Below, in pieces: positions 1 to 5,120 of a stretch of DNA of 5,120 nt; the first letter of the stretch is position 1; every line of letters starts with the position of its first letter. A program made the position numbers and the translations under genes. Under the pieces are notes generated by a model. It was given only the letters and a program-made list of their open reading frames with translations, ran no database searches and was not told where the DNA came from. Source of the DNA: Rhodospirillaceae bacterium UBA4479 (lineage in GTDB: Bacteria; Pseudomonadota; Alphaproteobacteria; Rhodospirillales; Casp-alpha2); the NCBI GenBank assembly GCA_002389175.1, contig DGNZ01000247.1, forward strand, positions 1-5,120, read 5' to 3'.

Positions 1-1
1 C

Positions 2-970
2 TCTGTCACGCAGGAACAACTCGAAGGCATTGCAAACTACTTCGCACCCGTTTCTGTATCGCAGTCCACCAGTGGTGCTGGTGGCCTTTTAGGCGGGCAA
101 GTCATGGCAGAAGATGGTGCTGCGCTGAGTACGACGTCGCGTGATAGTGTCACTGTTGATTTGCCGCCACCCAAGGCGGGTACTGGCGGCGAAGATAATG
201 CTGAAACCCAGGCAGGAGCTGCCGACGAAGAGTCCGTCGAAGAAGCGATGAAGCAGCGCGAGCAACAACAGCTCGAAGATGCCAAGGATGAGCTTGAAGC
301 GACGATCGCGAGTATCCCGCAGCTCAAGCAATTCAAAGACAGCTTGTTGGTTGATAACACGCCCGATGGTCTTCGCATCCAGTTGGTCGATAAGGACGGG
401 CTGTCGATGTTCCCGAGTGGTGGGTCTGAGCTGCGCCTGCACACCAAGCGTTTGCTTGAGGTGGCGGCCGAAATTATCAAGGCCCTGCCCCAGAATATCT
501 CGATTTCCGGTCATACGGATTCGACGCGCTTTGGTGATGGCAGTGGTTACTCTAACTGGGAGTTGTCGGCGGATCGCGCCAATGCAGCGCGTCGCTGGCT
601 GTCCGAGATTGATGTACCTGAAAGCCGAATAGATCGTGTCGTTGGCAAAGCAGCTACGGAACCGCTGGTGTTGGACAATCCGACGCATCCATCAAACCGT
701 CGCCTATCAATCATCATGTTACGGGGAACGGGGGCTGGTAATCCGACCGCGAATATCGGCAAACCCAAAAAGGAAGAGCCCGAGTCGTTACCTGGTCTGA
801 ACGAAATTCGCCGCCAACAGATTAAAAATGTGCCGACTAACGTTCCGAGTGCTCCCCCTGCTGCCCCGCAAGGATTGCCTCCGCCTCCTGCTGCGCCTCA
901 GGGGTCTGGGGGTTCTGTAAGTTCTGGTGCTTTGCCTTTACCTAGCTTGGAACTTCAGCCCGGCAACTAG
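2..970 (+). CDS. motB: Flagellar motor stator protein MotB, 3' part (5'-truncated by the window edge)
   Basis: MotB pairs with MotA to form the ion-conducting stator of the flagellar motor and anchors it to peptidoglycan. The frame is open from the first bases of the window, so the start codon and the single membrane helix with its ion-binding Asp are not visible; 322 residues are. Visible residues 6-14 (QLEGIANYF) resemble the segment just after the helix in alphaproteobacterial MotB. A charged helical linker follows at about 76-105. An OmpA-like peptidoglycan-binding domain spans about 115-240, with SGHTDS at 169-174, NWELSADRANAAR at 185-197 and SNRRLSI at 231-237. The C-terminus is a low-complexity Pro/Ala/Gln tail with PPAAPQG twice, ending at TAG 968-970. 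The ATG at 104 is internal, because homology continues upstream of it. motA would be expected upstream. No clear terminator follows. Another OmpA-family protein is possible but less likely given the MotB-like N-terminal segment. Confidence 0.9.
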   Translation, partial: SVTQEQLEGIANYFAPVSVSQSTSGAGGLLGGQVMAEDGAALSTTSRDSVTVDLPPPKAGTGGEDNAETQAGAADEESVEEAMKQREQQQLEDAKDELEATIASIPQLKQFKDSLLVDNTPDGLRIQLVDKDGLSMFPSGGSELRLHTKRLLEVAAEIIKALPQNISISGHTDSTRFGDGSGYSNWELSADRANAARRWLSEIDVPESRIDRVVGKAATEPLVLDNPTHPSNRRLSIIMLRGTGAGNPTANIGKPKKEEPESLPGLNEIRRQQIKNVPTNVPSAPPAAPQGLPPPPAAPQGSGGSVSSGALPLPSLELQPGN

Positions 971-1032
971 TCCGGTTCCTAAGAAATGGCACATTTTCCA
1001 CGAGATACTATGTGGCGAAATTGTTCAGGGAA

Positions 1033-1060
1033 TTGCTTTGAAACCTGGAATCAGAATAAT
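1033..1060 (+). promoter_or_regulatory. Possible sigma70-type promoter for bpt
   Basis: TTGCTT (1033-1038) and AATAAT (1055-1060, one mismatch to TATAAT) are separated by 16 bases. Transcription would begin near 1066-1068, leaving roughly 30 bases before the ATG at 1099. The -35 half is weak. The rest of the gap between motB and bpt (971-1098) shows no convincing terminator, so read-through from motB is an alternative. Judged by eye only. Confidence 0.3.
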
Positions 1061-1098
1061 CTAATGATGATGACTTGGTTCACAACAGCACGGTCCAC

Positions 1099-1818
1099 AT
1101 GAAACATCAGGCCCTACCCGGTGCACGGTTTTTCTTTTCCACGGCACCTTTGCCGTGTCCGTACCTGCCTGACCGTACCGAACGCCGTGTGGTGACGGAA
1201 TTGGTTGGGCGTGATGCCAACGAATTCCATGATCAGTTATCGATGGCAGGATTTCGTCGCTCGCATGGTATTTGCTATGTGCCCGCGTGCCCCGGATGCA
1301 ACGCCTGCGTTGCTGTACGCGTTGTCGTCGACGAATTTAAACCGGGTAAATCCTTTAAGCGGATTTTGAATAAGAATAATGACCTCACGGCTGAAACCGT
1401 TGAGCCGATTGCGACCAACGAACAATTCGCGATGTTTACCGATTATCAGCGCTCGCGCCATGGTGGTGGTGATATGTCGCGCATGGATTACCTGGATTAT
1501 CAGGCCCTGATCGAAGATACGCCCGTAGATACCAATGTGGTCGAATTTCGCCGTCCTTCAGGCACATTGGCGGCTGTGTGTCTTGTTGATCGATTGGGTG
1601 ACGGCCTATCGGCTGTCTACAGCTTCTTTGATCCCGATGAAGTTGAGCGCAGCCTTGGGACTTATATGGTGTTATGGCTGATCGATGAATCATACGGGCA
1701 AGAACTCCCCTATGTGTACTTAGGCTTTTGGATCGATGGATGTTCCAACATGGCCTATAAATCGCGCTTCAAGCCGTTGGAGCGTATTACGCCCGACGGT
1801 TGGAAACCAATGGATTAG
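1099..1818 (+). CDS. bpt: Aspartate/glutamate leucyltransferase (Bpt, bacterial ATE1-like aminoacyl-tRNA-protein transferase)
   Basis: Bpt enzymes move leucine from Leu-tRNA to proteins whose N-terminus is Asp or Glu, marking them for ClpS-ClpAP degradation (N-degron pathway, cytoplasm). The 239-residue product has the usual family length. The ATE N-domain covers about residues 10-90, with PLPCPYLPDRTERR (17-30) and YVPACPGCNAC (60-70; Cys64, Cys67 and Cys70, plus Cys20 near the start). The ATE C-domain covers about 105-235, with YSFFDPD (174-180), SLGTYMVLWLID (185-196), LPYVYLGFWIDG (203-214) and MAYKSRFKPLE (218-228). The ATG at 1099 was chosen because homology begins soon after it. The longer TTG start at 1075 adds eight residues without family character. 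Neither start has a clear Shine-Dalgarno sequence. An in-frame TAA at 1057-1059 excludes any earlier start. The gene follows motB on the same strand, is convergent with bioY, and ends before a strong hairpin terminator. The family call is firm; the amino acid specificity is inferred from the family. Confidence 0.93.
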   Translation: MKHQALPGARFFFSTAPLPCPYLPDRTERRVVTELVGRDANEFHDQLSMAGFRRSHGICYVPACPGCNACVAVRVVVDEFKPGKSFKRILNKNNDLTAETVEPIATNEQFAMFTDYQRSRHGGGDMSRMDYLDYQALIEDTPVDTNVVEFRRPSGTLAAVCLVDRLGDGLSAVYSFFDPDEVERSLGTYMVLWLIDESYGQELPYVYLGFWIDGCSNMAYKSRFKPLERITPDGWKPMD

Positions 1819-1842
1819 CGGTGCTCAGAAAATTTGCAAAGA

Positions 1843-1881
1843 AAAGCCCCGGAAACGTTAATCTCTGGGGCTTTGTCTTTT
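1843..1881. terminator. Bidirectional intrinsic terminator between bpt and bioY
   Basis: AAAGCCCC (1843-1850) pairs with GGGGCTTT (1867-1874), extended inward by a G-T and a G-C pair to give about 10 pairs around a 12-base loop. On the plus strand GTCTTTT follows, terminating bpt. On the minus strand the hairpin is followed by TTTTCTTT (complement of 1835-1842 and the adjoining stem end), terminating bioY. The position in the 77-base gap between two convergent genes fits a shared terminator. Confidence 0.88.
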
Positions 1882-1895
1882 AGATAAATTCTGGT

Positions 1896-2492
1896 TTAGG
1901 ATCTTTTAAGGAACTTCCAGGCCAGTGGCAGCACGGCTGCAGACAGTAAAATCTTGAATACAGCACCAGCGATAAACGGTGTGAACCCGAATTCCAGAAC
2001 CGGTTTGTCCCAACCGATCAGGGTGCCGAGCCACAAAACGCCGAACCCGAAAATCATACTGGTCCCAAGCGCCATGGCTGCAATAGTTGTGAATACATTG
2101 CGATCCCAGCCGCGTTCACCCAAATAACCAACGATGGCTGCTGCCAGGACAAACCCGACAAGATAACCACCGGTGGGGCCCATCATGTAAGCGATGCCGA
2201 TGCCTTTTTCAGGTGTCCCTGCGAACACGGGAAGGCCAAAAGCGCCTTCGGCAAGATAAAGCAGAACCGTCGCCACACCTAAACGCCAGCCGAAAGCCAT
2301 GCTGATCGTCAGCACCACAAACGTTTGCATGGTCATGGGCACCGGATAAAACGGCACATTAATCTTAGCTGAAATCGTCATCAACAGTGTGCCAATAAAT
2401 GCGAGCACCGTGAGTCGAAGCCAATTTGTGGATGTCTCGGCGCGCGGCCACAGCGTATCGGCGAGTGTTGTGTGTGGAGTTGTCGCGATCAT
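1896..2492 (-). CDS. bioY: Biotin transporter substrate-binding component BioY (ECF S component)
   Basis: BioY is the membrane protein that captures biotin for an energy-coupling factor transporter. The 198-residue hydrophobic product has about six membrane segments and the family signatures: PVPMTMQT at 51-58, LLYLAEGAFGLPVFAG at 77-92, MGPTGGYLVGF at 104-114, and the last-helix region TPFIAGAVFK at 171-180. The ATG at 2490-2492 was preferred to the longer TTG start at 2514-2516, because AGGGGAG lies eight bases before the ATG and the longer start would place that ribosome site inside the gene. No bioM or bioN (ATPase and coupling protein) is in the window. This BioY may work alone, as known for some solitary BioYs, or share a coupling module encoded elsewhere. 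It lies 94 bases downstream of parC on the same strand with no terminator seen between. I saw no good promoter or BioR-type operator upstream. The Asp often found just before the conserved Lys in the last helix seems to be Ala here. Confidence 0.94.
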   Translation of the reverse strand: MIATTPHTTLADTLWPRAETSTNWLRLTVLAFIGTLLMTISAKINVPFYPVPMTMQTFVVLTISMAFGWRLGVATVLLYLAEGAFGLPVFAGTPEKGIGIAYMMGPTGGYLVGFVLAAAIVGYLGERGWDRNVFTTIAAMALGTSMIFGFGVLWLGTLIGWDKPVLEFGFTPFIAGAVFKILLSAAVLPLAWKFLKRS

Positions 2493-2500
2493 CTTTTCAT

Positions 2501-2507
2501 CTCCCCT
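2501..2507 (-). promoter_or_regulatory. Ribosome binding site that fixes the bioY start
   Basis: On the minus strand AGGGGAG is followed by eight bases and then the ATG at 2492. This near-ideal site decides against the longer TTG start at 2516. Confidence 0.8.
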
Positions 2508-2586
2508 GAAAAGCAAAAGTTGACCTGAAAGTCCCTCAATAGCGCGGGAAAATCAAGGTTTTAGCATAGGCATAGTTGTTGCGAGT

Positions 2587-4872
2587 CTATGAAAACCGAT
2601 TGTTCGATGGGAAACCCTTTGGCTTAATCAGACCAGCGCCTGCGCGCTTGCCAATCCATGCCTTCAAATCTTTCTCAGATCGAGTGCCACCACCAGTTTG
2701 CCACGTAACGCCTTCGGCAAGTTCAAACGCTTGCACATCAGCAAGATGACCATCCTTGTAACGTTGCAGGATAACACCTTTGCCACGTCCCATGACCGGG
2801 ACTTGATCACGCAGTTCACCGTCTTCTTTGACCTTCATTGGGAATACCACCAATTTGCGGTTGGTGCCGATGACAGCGATATGATCAGCTTTATCGGGCA
2901 CCACTGCGATGGTGGTCGCTTCGGCGTCAGAACCAACGTTCAATACCTGTTTGCCGTTCTTGGTTTGCGCCACCACGTCATCTTCGGGGACGATAAAGCC
3001 CCTGCCCGCATCTGATGCGATCAGGAACTTACGGCCGCCCTCGTTCTTCATGATCGACACCACGTCATGGCCGTTCGGCAGATCAATCATCAGGCGGATC
3101 GGCTCTCCATGGCCACGACCGCCCGGAAGTTTATCTACGCCGAGCGTATAGAACCGACCGTTGGTGCCGAATACCAAGACTTTATCCGTGGTTTCAGCAT
3201 GTAGCCAGAATTTGAGCTTATCACCGTCTTTGAATTTTAGCGCGTTGATGTCTTCCAGATGCCCCTTGGCGGCGCGGATCCAGCCTTTTTCAGAAAATAC
3301 GATGGTGACGGGCTCTTTTTCGATCATCGCTTCGATGGGGACGATCACGATATCCGGCACGGCACCGATATCGGTGCGGCGCTTGCCAAGTTCTGTTTTA
3401 GGGCCAAAGGACTGTTTTAAGCCTTTGAGGTCATCTTCGATGCTTTTCCAGCGCAAGGTCTCGTCACCCAACAGGGTTTTGAGTTCTTTGCGTTCGGCTT
3501 TCAGACCTTTGTCTTCTTTGCGGATTTCCATCTCTTCGAGTTTCCGCAACTGCCGCAAGCGCATGTTCAGGATGGCTTCGACTTGGACTTCGGACAGATC
3601 AAAGGTTTTGATCAATACCTGCTTGGATTCGTCTTCTTCGCGGATGATGCGAATGACTTCATCCAGGTTTAGGTATGCGATCAGTAAACCGCCGAGGACT
3701 TCGAGACGATGTTCGATTTTTTCAAGGCGGAAATTGGTTCGTCGGACCAAAACATCATCGCGGTGTTCCAAGAACGCGATCAATGCCTCGCGGATGTTCA
3801 TCACGCCTGGTACATTGTGCTTATTCAGCACGTTTAAGTTAAGGCCAATCCGTGTTTCCAAGTCAGTTTCGCGGAACAAATGCTCCATCAGCATTTCGGG
3901 TTCAACGTTACGCGATTTAGGCTCAAACACGATGCGGATGTCTTCAGCGGATTCGTCGCGAATATCGGCCAGCATCGGCAATTTCTTGGCAAGTAACAGT
4001 TCAGCGGTTTTTTCAATCAGGCGCGATTTCTGAATTTGATATGGGATTTCGGTCACGACGATCTGATATTGGCCTTGGCCCAGATCTTCGGTTTCCCACC
4101 GTGCTCGCAACCGGAACCCACCGCGACCGGTTTTATATGCTTGAACAATGTTGGCATGATCTTCGACCAGCACGCCGCCTGTTGGGAAATCGGGGCCTTT
4201 AATCAGGTCAGCCAGTTTATCGAACGTCACACCGGAATTCAGGATGCCATCGGTGGTGTGTTTCGCCGTTTTGACGATGTGCAGCATGGCATCACACAGT
4301 TCCCCCACATTATGCGGTGGAATGTTCGTGGCCATGCCCACTGCGATCCCGCTGGCCCCGTTGGCCAACAAGTTAGGCAATGCTGCGGGTAAAACGACGG
4401 GTTCAGAATCTTCACCATCGTAGGTATCGCGAAAATCGACAGCGTTTTCGTCGATCCCTTGCAAAAGCAGCGTTGCAACTTCGGTCAGGCGAGCCTCGGT
4501 GTAACGCATCGCAGCTGCGTTATCGCCATCGATGTTCCCAAAGTTTCCCTGCCCATCTACCAGTGGATAGCGCTGCGCGAATTCCTGTGCCAAGCGAACC
4601 ATGGCGTCGTAAATCGATTGGTCGCCATGCGGGTGGTATTTACCCATGACGTCACCCACGACCCGCGCGCATTTTTTATATCCGGATGCTGGATCAAGCT
4701 TGAGTTGGCGCATCGCGTACAACAGACGACGATGAACGGGCTTCAGGCCATCGCGCACATCGGGCAAGGACCGCGACATGATGGTCGACAGCGCATAGGA
4801 CAAATAGCGCTCAGACAGCGCTTCCGCTAAGCGAGTTTCCCGGATTTCTTCGTTGCCGACGCATTTGCTCAT
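2587..4872 (-). CDS. parC: DNA topoisomerase IV subunit A (ParC)
   Basis: ParC forms topoisomerase IV with ParE. It cuts and rejoins duplex DNA to unlink daughter chromosomes. The 761-residue product is full length. The breakage-reunion core carries ERYLSYALSTIMSRSLPD (21-38), RDGLKPVHRR (40-49), the KYHPHGDQSIYDA loop (78-90), and the catalytic tyrosine Tyr124 in AAMRYTEA (119-126) beside Arg123. Residues 155-360 form the tower region, about 365-490 the coiled coil with its gate, and about 495-755 a beta-pinwheel C-domain. That domain has a degenerate MGRGKG stretch (694-699) rather than a full GyrA box, and the tail GFPSNNRF (753-760) is typical of alphaproteobacterial ParC; together these favour ParC over GyrA. 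The ATG at 4872 was chosen because GAAGG lies seven bases upstream. The longer GTG start at 4920 falls essentially at the predicted transcription start. The quinolone-contact Ser of E. coli ParC (Ser80) is Gln85 here. parE is not in the window. bioY lies downstream on the same strand. Confidence 0.95.
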   Translation of the reverse strand: MSKCVGNEEIRETRLAEALSERYLSYALSTIMSRSLPDVRDGLKPVHRRLLYAMRQLKLDPASGYKKCARVVGDVMGKYHPHGDQSIYDAMVRLAQEFAQRYPLVDGQGNFGNIDGDNAAAMRYTEARLTEVATLLLQGIDENAVDFRDTYDGEDSEPVVLPAALPNLLANGASGIAVGMATNIPPHNVGELCDAMLHIVKTAKHTTDGILNSGVTFDKLADLIKGPDFPTGGVLVEDHANIVQAYKTGRGGFRLRARWETEDLGQGQYQIVVTEIPYQIQKSRLIEKTAELLLAKKLPMLADIRDESAEDIRIVFEPKSRNVEPEMLMEHLFRETDLETRIGLNLNVLNKHNVPGVMNIREALIAFLEHRDDVLVRRTNFRLEKIEHRLEVLGGLLIAYLNLDEVIRIIREEDESKQVLIKTFDLSEVQVEAILNMRLRQLRKLEEMEIRKEDKGLKAERKELKTLLGDETLRWKSIEDDLKGLKQSFGPKTELGKRRTDIGAVPDIVIVPIEAMIEKEPVTIVFSEKGWIRAAKGHLEDINALKFKDGDKLKFWLHAETTDKVLVFGTNGRFYTLGVDKLPGGRGHGEPIRLMIDLPNGHDVVSIMKNEGGRKFLIASDAGRGFIVPEDDVVAQTKNGKQVLNVGSDAEATTIAVVPDKADHIAVIGTNRKLVVFPMKVKEDGELRDQVPVMGRGKGVILQRYKDGHLADVQAFELAEGVTWQTGGGTRSEKDLKAWIGKRAGAGLIKPKGFPSNNRFS

Positions 4873-4879
4873 GGCACTG

Positions 4880-4884
4880 CCTTC
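4880..4884 (-). promoter_or_regulatory. Ribosome binding site that fixes the parC start
   Basis: On the minus strand GAAGG is followed by seven bases and then the ATG at 4872. It supports this start over the GTG at 4920, which lacks a comparable site. Confidence 0.6.
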
Positions 4885-4900
4885 GTATGATATCGTATGA
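4883..4900. repeat. Tandem 8-base direct repeat in the parC leader
   Basis: TCGTATGA occurs at 4883-4890 and again at 4893-4900, a period of 10 bases (one helical turn). On the transcript strand this is TCATACGA twice. The copy nearer the gene overlaps the GAAGG ribosome site by its last two bases. It lies between the predicted transcription start and the parC ATG. The repeat is plain in the sequence; any function is unknown. Confidence 0.6.
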
Positions 4901-4916
4901 CGCCCGCGAATCGGAC

Positions 4917-4994
4917 CCACATATAGTAGCTACCGCGAAAACAAGGTCAACGCGGGAACGATCACGAATCACCCCTATTATCCCATATATGTGG
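4917..4994. repeat. 9-base inverted repeat bracketing the parC promoter
   Basis: CCACATATA (4917-4925) and its exact reverse complement TATATGTGG (4986-4994) flank 60 bases that contain the predicted -35 and spacer; the left arm overlaps the -10. The arms are AT-rich, so chance is possible. A paired operator for a looping or dimeric regulator is the functional alternative. Confidence 0.4.
4923..4950 (-). promoter_or_regulatory. Predicted sigma70-type promoter of parC
   Basis: On the minus strand TTGACC (complement of 4945-4950) and TACTAT (complement of 4923-4928) are separated by 16 bases. Transcription would start near 4915-4917, giving a leader of about 45 bases before the ATG at 4872. 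A second -10-like GATAAT (complement of 4977-4982) lies upstream but has no good -35. Read by eye. Confidence 0.6.
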
Positions 4995-5020
4995 ACAAAA
5001 CGTGACGTTATTCTTGATCA

Positions 5021-5048
5021 TTTACACTTCAAATGTTCATGATATGTT
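5021..5048 (+). promoter_or_regulatory. Possible divergent promoter toward a gene right of the window
   Basis: TTTACA (5021-5026, one mismatch to TTGACA) and TATGTT (5043-5048) are separated by 16 bases on the plus strand. Its -10 lies inside the LexA-type box, as expected for a repressed promoter. The 72 bases from 5049 to 5120 contain no ATG, GTG or TTG on the plus strand, so the gene it serves would start beyond the window. Confidence 0.4.
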
Positions 5049-5049
5049 C
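5035..5049. promoter_or_regulatory. LexA-type SOS operator, alphaproteobacterial direct-repeat form
   Basis: The sequence is GTTC-ATGATAT-GTTC, an exact GTTC-N7-GTTC direct repeat (GAAC-N7-GAAC on the other strand). This is the established LexA operator form in alphaproteobacteria, unlike the CTGT-N8-ACAG palindrome of E. coli. The flanking T on each side (TGTTC...TGTTCT) also fits the known pattern. It overlaps a candidate rightward -10 element and lies about 120 bases upstream of the predicted parC start, so its likely target is the gene beyond 5120 rather than parC. Confidence 0.6.
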
Positions 5050-5120
5050 TTTTTATCTCAAGGGCACCTCTAAAAATAGCCCCGCCCCAAGTTTTAATCG
5101 GGTAGAATCACGATAGCGCG

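Noticed and set aside
89..688. Long minus-strand open frame (199 codons) opposite motB, with a second one at 37-480
   Set aside because: Both lie wholly or mostly antisense to the well-supported motB frame, have no recognisable domain, and read as shadow translations rich in Arg or Ser.
998..1015. Small hairpin CCAC/GTGG after motB as a possible terminator
   Set aside because: Only four pairs around an eight to ten base loop, and no T run follows.
1878..1887. BioR-like box (TTATCTAAAA on the minus strand, one mismatch to TTATCTATAA)
   Set aside because: It lies downstream of bioY in the terminator tail, not in its promoter region, so it cannot act as a normal bioY operator; likely chance in AT-rich sequence.
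3161..4033. 290-codon plus-strand open frame inside parC, and shorter ones at 2698-3151, 4036-4392 and 4380-4830
   Set aside because: They are antisense shadows of parC with Ser/Arg-rich low-information translations and no ribosome sites or domains.
4873..4920. Longer parC with a GTG start at 4920
   Set aside because: The GTG falls essentially at the predicted transcription start, the added 16 residues lack family character, and the ATG at 4872 has a ribosome site.
5017..5033. FNR/Anr-type site beginning TTGAT near 5014
   Set aside because: The second half-site ATCAA is absent at the right spacing.
5050..5120. Possible insertion-sequence end or terminator near GGGCACCTCTAAAAAT and GCCCCGCCCC
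   Set aside because: No matching inverted end, target duplication or transposase is in the window, and no stable stem with a T run could be drawn.

Overview
The window looks like ordinary chromosomal DNA of an alphaproteobacterium. The evidence is protein style: a MotB with the 'EQLEGIANYF' juxtamembrane segment, a Bpt-type leucyltransferase with the YVPACPGCNAC cysteine cluster, and a ParC that begins ERYLSYALSTIM and ends GFPSNNRF. A direct-repeat GTTC-N7-GTTC element, the known LexA operator form of this class, agrees. Protein style and moderate base composition would suit a marine Rhodospirillales-like bacterium, but that finer placement is a guess.

Layout. Bases 2-970 (+) are the 3' part of motB, the peptidoglycan-anchoring stator protein of the flagellar motor; its start and membrane segment lie upstream of the window. 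After a gap of about 130 bases with a possible promoter comes bpt (1099-1818, +), an aminoacyl-tRNA-protein transferase of the bacterial N-degron pathway. A strong hairpin (1843-1881) works as a terminator in both directions between bpt and the convergent bioY. bioY (1896-2492, -) is the biotin-binding S component of an ECF transporter. Upstream of it on the same strand, after 94 bases without a visible terminator, lies parC (2587-4872, -), the A subunit of topoisomerase IV. parC may therefore be co-transcribed with bioY.

The last 248 bases (4873-5120) form a regulatory region. It holds a good sigma70-type promoter for parC and small repeats around it. Farther out, an exact LexA-type box overlaps a possible promoter that points right, toward a gene beyond the window. 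The four genes share no pathway: motility, protein turnover, vitamin uptake and chromosome decatenation. I see no mobile element, CRISPR array, RNA gene or clearly new system. The most useful lead is the LexA-type operator next to parC, which predicts an SOS-controlled gene just past base 5120. Start codons for bpt, bioY and parC were moved inward from the longest open frames, for the reasons given in each entry.
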